Assembly: GCF_964019385.1 (NCBI RefSeq)
Contig: NC_088649.1
Location: forward strand, 23,094,424 to 23,158,423
Direction of reading: 5' to 3'
From: Sycon ciliatum
Lineage: Eukaryota > Porifera > Calcarea > Leucosolenida > Sycettidae
DNA: 64,000 bases
Shown: positions 21,651 through 31,912 of the stretch, in pieces
How the letters are laid out: every line of letters begins with the position of its first letter
Numbering within the stretch: the first letter of the stretch is position 1
Position numbers and translations under genes: made by a program
Notes under the pieces: model-generated
Databases searched by the model: none
What the model was told of the DNA's origin: nothing
Seen by the model: the letters and a program-made list of their open reading frames with translations, nothing else

Positions 21651-21826
21651 CCCCGTACGCGAACCCGTCGAATTTAATTTTTTAATTTTTTATGTCCACT
21701 TGTCTAGCGTACCCAAACCTCTTGTAATGACAAAATATGGACAGGGGTAACCTCAACAGCAAGCATATGACAGCAAACATATGAGCCTAAAATGGCTCTG
21801 AACACGACGGGTTCGCGTACGGGGTA
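21651..21826. mobile_element. Short inverted-repeat element hosting the hAT MITE
   Basis: Starts CCCCGTACGCGAACCCGTCG and ends with its exact reverse complement at 21807-21826, with about 135 bp of AT-rich interior. The hAT MITE sits in its left terminal repeat. No coding capacity. Confidence 0.6.
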
Positions 21827-21900
21827 GGCCTTGACGGATTATGCTAATATTTTCGTGAAATTATGCTTTTCGCATTGCTGAAAAAATTGCAGAATTACAC
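21827..21900. mobile_element. Partial hAT-like MITE end
   Basis: TAGGCCTTGACGGATTATGC and about 50 further bases equal the right end of the neighbouring MITE in reverse. It abuts the other end of the 176-bp inverted-repeat element. It is absent from the duplicate at 39.57 kb. Confidence 0.65.
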
Positions 21901-23521
21901 GGTGGGAACTAAAATGGCAGTGAAACCAGTTTAGTACGGAGGGAGTTAAAAATGGCTGTGCACACAGCTTAGTTTAGCTTAGTTTCCTATGGAGCTAAAT
22001 TTGGCTGTGAACACAGTCCAATATCTGGGGAAATTCTTCCCACCCCGGCTGCTATTTGTTCGTTCTGGGCTTGGCTATGTGTGAGACATGCTGTAGGTGA
22101 CAATGCATGAGCATCAAGGGCGTGTAATGAATCTCACCGTCAAGCAGTCCATACTGAGAATGTAAATGTGGCTTTCAGCACTGGCAAGCATGAACCACGG
22201 AAGAGGCACTTTGCTGTGATGCAGCAATCGCAGTGACACTCTTACACGGGAGATGTTAGATCCGCGTGGATAGCACAGTCGCCTCTCACCATGGTCCCTA
22301 CACCAGTAGCACCAGTCCTGATTCGAATCTCCCGCACATATCACCAAATCCTGCTTGGGAAATTGACTTGAGGAAAGCCGGAGCCCTTCACAAGGCGCAG
22401 GGTTGTTGAATGATAAACAGGGATATTTCAGACGTTGTGCGCAAGGTTGGGCTGTGTGCTGGCAAAGGTGCTATCCCGTCAACGGTCCGGTTCGTAGCAA
22501 TCAGACCAACGCGTAAAGCCGATTGGTTTGTAGGCTTTCCTGCGACTAATGAGGTTCCAAGTTCAAACCTCCGCTGGTAATAGGGAGTGTGTTTAGTGCT
22601 CTCTCAATCGTGGTGATTCGGGCGAATACCACTCTACATGCAATGAACTGTGCCGACAACCGCGATGAGCTGGGTACTCACTTGCTCGGTGTGAGGGAAA
22701 CAAGGATGAGGTGTATGGGGTTATAGAGCCTTTACACGCCCGCTTGTTGAGAGACTTATCCCCTTTCCCCTGACTCACTTGTGAGGTTTGCATTCGACAC
22801 TATGGATATATGTGCGAGGTGGTGGCCCGCCGATGCGAATATATTTGCTTGATGTGTTCCTAAACACGTCACGTGACGCGGTCGCAAATCCGGCCAGATT
22901 TAATTTTAGATTAAATGACAATGTGAGATAGCACAAACATCTCTTGGCACAAACCATTACTGCAAGCTCTCGCTTGACGAGGAGGAAAGGCTGAAACCAC
23001 AGAGATTCTGAACAATATACTGATAAGTGCAAATTCTAGTACATACACGTCCATCGGAGAATATACAATCAGGTCATTCTTAACCTCAATGTTTTCAAAA
23101 CCCAAAGCAAAATTATTTCCTGTGAAAGTACACATACCTACATGTATATAGAATGTAAGAGAACAACAAAAACCAAAACAACGAACATAATCGACTACAA
23201 AGGCCGTGTAGGTGCTATAAAAGCCGTGGAGGTGATGCGAATTACTCTCCCTCCACGAGTAGTCTCGTGACCAAGGCTACCAACGCGCACCCTTGGGAGA
23301 GAAGAGAGATTGTGTGTGGGTTCTAGAATAGTAGAAAGAGGGAGGGAAAGAGATAGAGAGCTAGTAGAGAGCTAGGTTAGCAAGTGCGTTGGAGTGGAGT
23401 TAGTGAGTGGGTGAGTGAGTGAAAGAAAAGCAAGATTTGTTCAGAACGCTAGGCCGACGAACCCCAAGCAGCGTTCCTAGCTGTGGAATAGGCAAAATGG
23501 ATACTTAATTCAATACAATGT
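21901..23521. repeat. Intergenic block between Kelch B and C, with two tRNA-like SINE heads
   Basis: Repeated at 39.58-41.2 kb. It has a tRNA-like stretch at about 22259-22335 (TGGATAGCACAGTCGC as A box, TGATTCGAATCTCC as B box) and another at about 22511-22580 (ATTGGTTTGTAGG, AGTTCAAACCTCC). The last 450 bp are the Kelch downstream block with TATAAAAG at 23216-23223. No gene supported. Confidence 0.5.
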
Positions 23522-24775
23522 CTACTTCCACGCGTGTTGGGGACTGCAGCTAGTGCATGGATGCGTTCGAATCTTACGCACAACGCTGCGAAACAGGACT
23601 CCCAAGCTTTCCACGTCTTCTGAAGTCGCGATGCCGGCATACACCTGCAAAGCAAGATTCTGTAAGGACGGCGGTTCCGTACGTACTCTGACGATTGTCC
23701 TTGCTAGATTTTGATTGTGGGTCGACTTGTAACCTCCTACAATATACACATCACCCATGAGATCCTGGCATGAGAAATGTTCCCACCGTGCCTCCAAAGG
23801 TGGCTGGATGTGTGAGGTGTTCACGCCATACCAGCATAGTAAGTCAGTATGAAAGATGAAAATGTCATTGCGGCAACTCAGGTTCGTGCCACTACCACCA
23901 CAGAGAACCAGTAATGACGTCGAGCTCGGGGCCAAAGAAGCATGGCATCGCTCTGAAGGCAGCTCTCCAGTCACCGGCAGAGCACCACTCCACTCCGCTG
24001 ACCGCAAATTTAATCGATGAAGATCATTTCTAAATTTCATTGAATTGCAATCTCCGCCAAAGACGTATGCGAAGTTGTCGCGATTGGTGAACGCAGAACC
24101 AAATCTTGGGTCTGGAGCGTTTCCAGTACACATCATCTCTGACCATGTACAGTTTCCCGTACTAGCATAATCTCTTGTGTTCAGCACATGTACTGCGTTG
24201 TTTACATATGCGCCTGTTATTGTTGTTTCCAGGTATGATGCTGGGGTTTTTACGCCCTTAGTTTGCGAGGGACGCTCACCAAGTCCACCAAACACATAGC
24301 ATTCTTTCAATTTGTCATTGGAACATATACCAAAGTTAGCCTTCGGTGTCGGCGAACTGCCGAGAATGTTAACCAGGGAAACGGTCTGCGTACTTGGATT
24401 CAGATGGGCGACGGTATTTAGGTGGGCTACGTTTCCATAATATATTCCGGGGAATCCTCCGAAGCAGAAAATATCAGAACCGACGGCAGCAGCTGCACAA
24501 ACTAATACGTGAGGCGGGTTAGGATTGGTTAATAACCATGCTGGCCGGTATTCGATTTGCACTGATTTGAAGTCATTTCCCGGGTCTGGATCATGTGGAC
24601 AACGCGGTTCTAACGGTGGTAATTGTATGCACTGAAGACCCCCCGCTGGAGCTATCCAAGGGCCACCGCCAAATGTGTAGATCGTCGAGTCGACTATGCA
24701 ACTACCGGTAGTCCTCATGTCCCACGGATGTTCCGTTTCCAATTGGCCAGGGTTCCTCCACACACGAACAGACAT
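23522..24775 (-). CDS. Kelch-propeller protein, copy C, intact
   Basis: A 417-residue protein from the first in-frame ATG, which has a good Kozak context (GCC-ATG). An open stretch of 20 more codons reaches back to a GTG, so an upstream exon with the true start cannot be excluded. Six Kelch blades are marked by hydrophobic-GG motifs at about residues 37, 106, 163, 240, 293 and 347 (TFGGG, CFGG, VFGG, VFGG, LCGG, IVGG), forming a six-bladed propeller that normally binds a partner protein. The C-terminus has SLQNLALQV (370-378), close to an elongin-BC-binding SOCS/BC box but with Ala for the key Cys, then LGVLFRSVVRKI. This recalls KLHDC-type ubiquitin-ligase receptors, which is inference only. 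Single exon over the readable part. Copy E differs at four residues. Confidence 0.82.
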   Translation of the reverse strand: MSVRVWRNPGQLETEHPWDMRTTGSCIVDSTIYTFGGGPWIAPAGGLQCIQLPPLEPRCPHDPDPGNDFKSVQIEYRPAWLLTNPNPPHVLVCAAAAVGSDIFCFGGFPGIYYGNVAHLNTVAHLNPSTQTVSLVNILGSSPTPKANFGICSNDKLKECYVFGGLGERPSQTKGVKTPASYLETTITGAYVNNAVHVLNTRDYASTGNCTWSEMMCTGNAPDPRFGSAFTNRDNFAYVFGGDCNSMKFRNDLHRLNLRSAEWSGALPVTGELPSERCHASLAPSSTSLLVLCGGSGTNLSCRNDIFIFHTDLLCWYGVNTSHIQPPLEARWEHFSCQDLMGDVYIVGGYKSTHNQNLARTIVRVRTEPPSLQNLALQVYAGIATSEDVESLGVLFRSVVRKIRTHPCTSCSPQHAWK

Positions 24776-25041
24776 GGCTGGCTGAATAGAAGGAGCAGCA
24801 GTGAGACTGAGTAGTGAACAGCTTATATGTTTCACTTCAAACTGACTAGATCTTCACTGATACGTTGTAGCTACGCTGCACTAAAGGACATTACAACACA
24901 ATTGAACTATTATACGAAATCTAAGTATGAGATAATGAGGGTGACAGCATACACCTATGTAGGCGCTAACAATTAACTTGGAGCGACATAGCGACAGAGT
25001 CTGTAGTACAAGGTATGAAAGGCGAGAGTATATCGTTCATC
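24776..25041. promoter_or_regulatory. Upstream region of Kelch copy C
   Basis: Sequence common to all Kelch copies (CTGACTAGATCTTC, GCACTAAAGGACATTACAAC, GAGATAATGAGGGTGA). It must hold the promoter if the genes are transcribed. No clear TATA box facing the gene was found. The Gypsy element was inserted at its far end. Confidence 0.4.
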
Positions 25042-25315
25042 TGTGGTGTACCCGTGTACATCGTACATATTTGCACTCTCATGTTTCTTATTATGGTACT
25101 GCATCTCCTTGCATGGACGTGCGTACAACCTTACAGCATACTACTCATACTATGCATGCATGTGTGTACTCCGTGCCCATAATCGACAGTGCATGTCTCT
25201 TGTTGCTGTTCAGTCTTTCCTTGGTAGTTTCCTGACGAGTCGTCCTCTCTCAGTCCTTCGTTGCATTATTCTATTTCAATATAACTAATCATCACATAGA
25301 CTTGATGATACCACA
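25042..25315 (+). repeat. Gypsy 5' LTR
   Basis: 274 bp, TGTGGTGTACCC...GATGATACCACA, same sequence as the 3' LTR. Confidence 0.95.
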
Positions 25316-25445
25316 TGGCGCAGTGAACTTGTTTTAGTAGCAGTTTCCATTAGTCTTTCTCAGTCCTGGGTCTTGCTAGTACCTCTGGCGTTTCGTCTCT
25401 CAAATAAATTATAGTGAAATAATTATTTGAAATTTCCGTTTCGGC

Positions 25446-28400
25446 ATGGCGGAATCAGACACACCAGTACTCAGCCCTGACATTGCTGCCCTCACCCAGC
25501 TCATGAGACAGCAGATGGAGACCGCCGCCACCCGCGAGCACCACCTGACACAGCTCGTGGAGCGAACTTTGAGGAGCATTTCTCAACCTCCACCACCGCA
25601 ACGTCCACCCCCAGCCCCACCGGCACGAGATCATGTACCTGCGGCGAGACCAGTTTCGGTCGATCGCCCTATGTTACTTGCCTCTGCCTCTCTCGCAGAG
25701 TTTGCCGCATGGGAAGGTCTTTGGCGGGACTACGCCCGGTGCCAGCACCTGGATTCCCAGGACAATGCCACCAGAGTGGCAACGGTTCGTCAGTGCCTGG
25801 ACGAGGACCTCCGGAGATTTCTTCGTGAGGGCACAATTCCTCTGGCTGACAACCACGACGACGACGATCTCATCAAGGCTGTACAGGCATACATTCGCGG
25901 CCAGCGTAACCCTCTGCTGGACCGGATCGCCTTCTATGCCCGCCAACAGCAGCATGGAGAGTCCTTCGATCAGTACCTGACTACCCTCAGGGAGATCCAC
26001 AATTGCTGCGATTTCAGCGAAGCTGCACTCTGCAATTTCTGTTCAAGCCGAGTATGCCGCCAATGCCAGCAGGGACAGCGTACCAGGTACGACGAGACCA
26101 TGCGTGATCGCCTGGTTACTGGCATTCTCGACACGGAGACACGCCATAAGCTCCTTGCCACTACCGATCTAACGTTGGAGAAGGTCATTAAATTGTGTCG
26201 AGCGGAGGAGGCAGCCTCTCGGACGAGCAGCAGTATCCCCGGCACTAGCTCCGTCAATGCCGCTCGGAAAACTAATTATCAGCGGTCAAAACACGGCAAT
26301 AACCCGCGACAGCAACAGGCGTCCGCCACGCCATCGCAATGTCCGAATTGTGGTCGCACTCCCCACGCCAGCAAGTCGCAGTGTCCTGCACATGGCAAGA
26401 AGTGTAGCGGCTGCAAGACTATTGGACATTTCCAAGCGGTGTGCAGAAAATCCCGCAAACCAGCTGACCAGTCCTCGCAGCGCACGCTGGGACGACTACA
26501 GCTCCGCCGCGCTCAGTGTGATGCATCCCCTACGGTGCCAGTCGACACGCAATTGTGCACTGAACCTGACGCTACCTCCCTAGAATGGATCCCCGATACG
26601 GGAAGTGACATTGACGCTATTGGCGTCGATCAGTTAGCGCATCTCGGTGGTTTTGTGGAGAATCTGGCCACAGACCATGATAATGTGCATGCTGCCAATG
26701 GTGAACGTCTCGTTTCAGCTGGCAAGATCTCTGCCACCCTCACCATTGGCTCGCTCAAGCATGATAGCACCATCCATGTGTACCGTGGACTGCGTGAACC
26801 CCTGTTGTCACGCCAATCGCTATACGCCTTAGGCCTCTTACCAGACGGCTGGCCCAAGCAAGTTGCGCGTGTTTGTACCAGCAGCACACCACCTCCAACG
26901 GCTCCCGTTGTGACGACCGGTCTCGTGAACAGACCTGACCCTAGCAAGCTGGCGCAGATCCGTGCTGACCTACTGCGAGAGTTCGCAGACGTCTTCGACG
27001 ACACGACATTGAAACCCATGTGTGGCAAGCCAATGGACATCATTCTCGAAGATGATGCGAAACCTCACCGAGTCTACACAGCTCGTCCTATCGCACATGC
27101 CTACCGTGAGCAGGTGAAAACCCAGCTCGACAATATGGTTGAGGAAGGCATCATCGAGACAGTGTCAGAGCCGTGCGACTGGTGCCACCCCATTGTTGTA
27201 GTCGACAAGAAGAATTCTAGTGAGAAACGTCTGACTGTGGACCTTCAGTCTCTCAACCGACAAGTGAAGCGTCCCACCCACCCCATGCAGAACGCACGTG
27301 ATGCTCTCTCTGGCATCGGCACAGCCCGGTGGTTCACCAAGTTTGACGCCCGTCATGGCTATTGGCAGGTGCCCCTGTCTGAGTCTGCCAAGTCTCTCAC
27401 TACGTTCATCACGCCGTGGGGTAGATACCGATTCTGCCGGAATCCACAAGGTCTTGTGTCCGCCGGCGATGAGTACAACCGCCGCACCGACGCAGCTTTC
27501 GACCGTTTGACCCATCTCATCAAGGTGGTGGACGACGGCCTCGTTCACGATGAGTCATTCTCGGACCATGTCGCTCACGTCCGTGCCGTTCTGACCCGTG
27601 CACGCGAACACGGAATTACTCTCAGTCAAAAGAAGTTTGTCTTCGCCGCTGCTGAAGTCGAATTCTGTGGGTTTCATGTGTCGTCCAACGGATACACCGT
27701 GCCAGCTGACAAGACATCCGCTCTTCAGCACTTCAACCTACCCACCAATCGTACCGACCTCCGTTCCTTCCTCGGTCTGGTGAATCAGTGTGGAGAATTC
27801 ACCCCACGGATATCCGAGCTCGCAGCTCCGCTACGTCCGTTATTGAAGACCACGAATGAGTTCATGTGGGATGATGTCCACACCGCGGCTTTCAACGCCA
27901 CAAAGTCTGAACTGATATCGCCGCCGACTCTCTCGTACTACCGTGCTGGTGACGACCTTCGGCTAGAGACCGACGCCTCTGCCCTGAACGGACTTGGGTT
28001 CGTGTTATGGCAACGCCAAGATATCCAGTGGCGCATGCTGCAGTGTGGCAGCCGCTTTCTCACCGACGCAGAGACACGTTATGCCGTCATAGAACTGGAG
28101 TTACTTGCTGTGGTTTGGGCTGTCCACAAGTGCTCCCTCTTTCTGTCCGGCAGCCGATTCGATTTGTTCACTGACCACCGTTCATTGGTCCCGATTCTGA
28201 ACAAGTACACCCTGGATCAGATAGAAAATCCACGTCTGCTACGCCTCGCACTGAAACTCCGGTCGTTTCAACTCGTCGCGCACTGGCGCAAGGGCAAAGA
28301 GAATGCGTTTGCTGATGCACTGTCCCGTAACCCGGTCGACAAGCCGACCAGTGAGGAAGAATTCGGTGAAAGCTCAACGCTCTCAGCACCAGCCATCAGA

Positions 28401-29741
28401 GCATGTCTCCGCCAGGACGAGGATGGCCGAATTGCAGACCTCCGGCACTGCGAGCTCTTGGACGCTGCCCGTGCCGATGATGACTATCAGGCCCTTCTCC
28501 AAGCCGTTCGTGAAGGTTTCCCTGATGATCAGCGCGCCGTCCACTCAGCTGTGAAACCGTACTTCACTATCCGCGAGCATCTTTCAGTCGACGGTGATCT
28601 TGTCCTGAAAGGCCAACGTGTTGTGGTCCCGCGTACCCTCCGCCCACGTGTGCTCCAGGATCTTCATGCCTCCCACCAAGGCCTCAACCGCACACAGCGT
28701 CGAGCTCGACAAGTCGTATACTGGCCACATTTGTCTAATGACATCGCCCAAGTCGTTCGCAGTTGCGAACAGTGTCGCTTGCACGCTCCGTCTCAGTGTA
28801 AGGAACCGATGCGTGTCACCGCTGACCGCCGTCCCACCCTGCCATTCCAGTCAACCAGTGCCGACTTATTTTCCTGTCAAGGCTGGGAATACCTGGTTTA
28901 CGTCGACCGTCACACTGGCTGGCCTTGCATTGCCAAGATCGGCCGCACTGCATCTTCTGCCGATGTGATCCGTGTGTTCCGTGGCTGGTTCGCCGACGTC
29001 GGTGTCCCCAGCATCCTCACCACTGATGGTGGTCCGCAATTTTCATCACGTCGCTTTGCTGAATTTTGCACCCGATGGCAAGTTCAGCACTCCACGTCTT
29101 CACCTCATTATCCTCAATCTAATGGCCATGCCGAAGCCGCCGTGAAAGCGATGAAATCACTTGTGTTGAAGACCACGTCCGACGGTAACTTGGACGTCGA
29201 TGAGTTCAGACGCGCATTGTTAGAATGGCGCAACACCCCCCGAGAAAATGGTCAGAGCCCAGCCCAAGCACTGTTTGGTCGACCATTGTCCTCCTTCGTG
29301 ACAGCTCATCATCTCAGCTTTGCTCCTGATTGGCAAGCAAAAGCCACCGATGTTGACAAGCGCTCTGCCGCTCAGTCTGCCACCCAAGAACAGCATTATG
29401 ATGAGTCTGCCAGATCACTGTCCCCACTTCGCATTGGCATGCGGGTTGACATCCAAGATCCGCGCACCAAACTCTGGCGCACCACCGGCGTGGTCGTCGC
29501 CATTGGTCGCAACCGGGACTATATGGTGAAGTTACCCAGCGGCCGTGTTTACTGGCGCAACCGTCGCCTTCTCAAGCCTGCCCCTGCCGTAGCCCCTCCC
29601 GCTCCGCCTGCAGACACCTCCCCAGCTGAGCCCGCAGCACCGCAGCAGCCTTGTGTGCAGCAGCCTCGTCGTAGCCAACGGTCTCGCCAGGCACCAGAGC
29701 GTTTGAACATTTCGTCCACAGCATCTAAGTCCTATGCTTGA
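25446..29741 (+). CDS. Gag-Pol polyprotein of the Gypsy element
   Basis: A single frame of 1431 residues from ATG at 25446. In order: a Gag region with a Pro-rich segment; two Cys-rich zinc knuckles (CPNCGRTPHASKSQC, CSGCKTIGHFQAVC, about residues 299-337); an aspartic protease DTGSD (about 384); a reverse transcriptase (FTKFDARHGYWQVPL, VVDDGLVHD); RNase H (LETDASALNGLGFVLW); an integrase zinc region (HASHQGLN... CEQCRLH) and core (TTDGGPQFSS, PHYPQSNGHAEAAVK); and a C-terminal Pro-rich tail after VYWRNRRLLKP. There is no envelope and no chromodomain. Gag and Pol are fused without a frameshift. The lineage within Ty3/Gypsy is uncertain. Confidence 0.95.
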   Translation: MAESDTPVLSPDIAALTQLMRQQMETAATREHHLTQLVERTLRSISQPPPPQRPPPAPPARDHVPAARPVSVDRPMLLASASLAEFAAWEGLWRDYARCQHLDSQDNATRVATVRQCLDEDLRRFLREGTIPLADNHDDDDLIKAVQAYIRGQRNPLLDRIAFYARQQQHGESFDQYLTTLREIHNCCDFSEAALCNFCSSRVCRQCQQGQRTRYDETMRDRLVTGILDTETRHKLLATTDLTLEKVIKLCRAEEAASRTSSSIPGTSSVNAARKTNYQRSKHGNNPRQQQASATPSQCPNCGRTPHASKSQCPAHGKKCSGCKTIGHFQAVCRKSRKPADQSSQRTLGRLQLRRAQCDASPTVPVDTQLCTEPDATSLEWIPDTGSDIDAIGVDQLAHLGGFVENLATDHDNVHAANGERLVSAGKISATLTIGSLKHDSTIHVYRGLREPLLSRQSLYALGLLPDGWPKQVARVCTSSTPPPTAPVVTTGLVNRPDPSKLAQIRADLLREFADVFDDTTLKPMCGKPMDIILEDDAKPHRVYTARPIAHAYREQVKTQLDNMVEEGIIETVSEPCDWCHPIVVVDKKNSSEKRLTVDLQSLNRQVKRPTHPMQNARDALSGIGTARWFTKFDARHGYWQVPLSESAKSLTTFITPWGRYRFCRNPQGLVSAGDEYNRRTDAAFDRLTHLIKVVDDGLVHDESFSDHVAHVRAVLTRAREHGITLSQKKFVFAAAEVEFCGFHVSSNGYTVPADKTSALQHFNLPTNRTDLRSFLGLVNQCGEFTPRISELAAPLRPLLKTTNEFMWDDVHTAAFNATKSELISPPTLSYYRAGDDLRLETDASALNGLGFVLWQRQDIQWRMLQCGSRFLTDAETRYAVIELELLAVVWAVHKCSLFLSGSRFDLFTDHRSLVPILNKYTLDQIENPRLLRLALKLRSFQLVAHWRKGKENAFADALSRNPVDKPTSEEEFGESSTLSAPAIRACLRQDEDGRIADLRHCELLDAARADDDYQALLQAVREGFPDDQRAVHSAVKPYFTIREHLSVDGDLVLKGQRVVVPRTLRPRVLQDLHASHQGLNRTQRRARQVVYWPHLSNDIAQVVRSCEQCRLHAPSQCKEPMRVTADRRPTLPFQSTSADLFSCQGWEYLVYVDRHTGWPCIAKIGRTASSADVIRVFRGWFADVGVPSILTTDGGPQFSSRRFAEFCTRWQVQHSTSSPHYPQSNGHAEAAVKAMKSLVLKTTSDGNLDVDEFRRALLEWRNTPRENGQSPAQALFGRPLSSFVTAHHLSFAPDWQAKATDVDKRSAAQSATQEQHYDESARSLSPLRIGMRVDIQDPRTKLWRTTGVVVAIGRNRDYMVKLPSGRVYWRNRRLLKPAPAVAPPAPPADTSPAEPAAPQQPCVQQPRRSQRSRQAPERLNISSTASKSYA

Positions 29742-29885
29742 CTCTACATACCTATACCTCACACTCTTGCTACAAGTAGTTGGGATTGGTGTGTTTACTT
29801 TCTTTTCTGTCACTTCTGTTTTTTCCTTCTCATTTATGTGAGATAAACAGCTCCGATTTTCCGCTTGTTTATCTCAGAAGGGGCG

Positions 29886-30159
29886 TGTGGTGTACCCGTG
29901 TACATCGTACATATTTGCACTCTCATGTTTCTTATTATGGTACTGCATCTCCTTGCATGGACGTGCGTACAACCTTACAGCATACTACTCATACTATGCA
30001 TGCATGTGTGTACTCCGTGCCCATAATCGACAGTGCATGTCTCTTGTTGCTGTTCAGTCTTTCCTTGGTAGTTTCCTGACGAGTCGTCCTCTCTCAGTCC
30101 TTCGTTGCATTATTCTATTTCAATATAACTAATCATCACATAGACTTGATGATACCACA
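29886..30159 (+). repeat. Gypsy 3' LTR
   Basis: 274 bp, no difference from the 5' LTR seen by eye. Preceded by the purine tract at about 29876-29885. Confidence 0.95.
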
Positions 30160-30164
30160 TCATC

Positions 30165-30960
30165 GTGTCTACTTGTAGAATGAACAGCCCAGTGCCATTC
30201 GTCCTACCCCGACAGTTAATATTTGTTTGTCTGGCTTTTCGTTATCTATAACATACGGGCTTGGTGACAATGCATGCGCAGCAATCTCGTGTAAAGGGAC
30301 GTCGCCATCAAGCAGTCCACTTTGAAGTGTGAACGTGGCTTTTAGCACAGGCAAGTGTGGAAACCTGAGGAGGCAACCTGATCTTGTATAATTATGCTCA
30401 CCTTCGATGTGGTTGTTATGTTTACTATTACTAGTAGCATGACAGCTTGCTTCACCAGCGCCTGGGAGAGAGTAGATCTGTATTGATAGCATACTTGCCT
30501 CTCACCATGGTCCCTACGCCAGTACCACCAGTCCTGATTCAAATCTCACGCAAATGTCACCAAATCCTGCTTGGGAAAATGGCCTGAGGAAAGCCGGAGC
30601 CATACACAAGGCGCATGGATTGACCTTTGTTTCCACCAAGTCTTGAGATGGTGTAATAAATATAATTATATAAGGATGCGGAAAGATACAGAGCGATATT
30701 TCAGACATTATCTGCAAGGTTGCGCTGCGTGTTGGCAAGGGTGCTATTCTGTCAACTGTACGTAGCGATCAGACATCGTACCAAACTTTCCAGCGATTTA
30801 TAACTGAATCAGTGAAACGTCCTGGAATTCTCGACGGCGCAGGGAGGGGGGAGGGAGGGGGAGAGCAAGGGCGTAACGTTTGGGAATGATCGGATCTTCC
30901 TCTTGCCTTGAAGGTCCAGTGATTAACTACCAACAAGGTCTAACCTGTATAACAGTTTAC
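30165..30960. repeat. Kelch upstream block with SINE-like core, copy 2
   Basis: Matches 12.94-13.73, 42.72-43.51 and 61.53-62.32 kb. The tRNA-like core is at about 30478-30550. The Gypsy element separates it from Kelch copy C. Confidence 0.55.
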
Positions 30961-31912
30961 CTAACTAAATCCGTGCGTGTTGTATTCGGCAAACTTGACC
31001 CCGCCCTGACCCCTGCCCCAGCACTGCATGTGGATGCTGCAGACCTATGTCCCTCGACTACCCACCGCCATCTAGGAATCACCCTGGATCCCCGCCTGTC
31101 TTTCCAGACCCACATCAATAGTGTTACCTCCAACTTTCGTCGTCGCGTTGTTCTGCTATCCTACATGTCACCCAATCTGACCCCTGCTCTCATTGCCCGC
31201 CTCTACAAAGGATACGTCCGTCCCTCCATTGAGTATGCTTCACTTCTGTGGAATAACAAACTGACCACAGGAAATATTGACACTTTGGAACGATTGCAAG
31301 CACGCGTGGCCAGGCAGTATTTACACCGTCGCAAAGTGCCCATTCCTCATGGCATGGAGAACGTGTTTGAAGCCGCTGAATGGGAAAGTCTTGCCTGGCG
31401 GCGGCATATCCATTGCCTCATATTGTTTTACCATTTCACCCGCCAATACCCGAAACCTTCAATAATCTCAACATAGTTCTATCCAAGAGTGCACGACGTC
31501 CCCACTTTTACCTCCTGCCCACTCACACTGGTCCCTGTTTCCGATCCACTCTACTACATTCCATGATCACCACGTGGAACTCCCTGCCTACCGAGATTAG
31601 GATAATTATCTGAAACCCGTGGTGTATTTAGCCGGCACCTAAAATCCCATTTCCACAGGTATAGATTCCATCCTCGAGGTTTTCTCACTTCCTGATTACC
31701 CCCCTTCTTTACCAGTACCCTTTTCGCTTGCTTCTACTCAGACTTCTTATTTTTAAAACCTATTCACATTAATCTTTTTTCATCTTAATATTTTCTTCCT
31801 TTTAAGAATTGCACCCTATTGTACACGCATTGTACACGCATATTTATTCTCGGAGACCCCCTTGATTTAGGCTGCGGCCTTTGGGGAATCCCTCAAATAA
31901 TAATAATAATAA
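30961..31912 (+). mobile_element. CR1-like LINE 3' fragment, copy 2
   Basis: As copy 1, but a one-base loss near 31452 (CCCGAAACC for CCCGGAAACC) splits the frame into 30880-31476 and 31380-31613. It ends in (AAT)n, into which the hammerhead element is inserted. Essentially identical to 62321-63272. Confidence 0.85.

Larger units (their letters stand above)
25042..30159 (+). mobile_element. Ty3/Gypsy LTR retrotransposon, looks whole and young
   Basis: Two 274-bp LTRs (25042-25315 and 29886-30159) with TG...CA ends read identically. They flank one long gag-pol frame. The target duplication TCATC lies at 25037-25041 and 30160-30164, and the empty site reads CGTTCATCGTGTCTAC in paralogues. A primer-binding site begins TGGCGCAGTGAAC right after the 5' LTR, and a purine tract AGAAGGGG precedes the 3' LTR. 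Identical LTRs mean a recent insertion, after the duplication that produced 42.7 kb, which lacks it. Confidence 0.95.
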
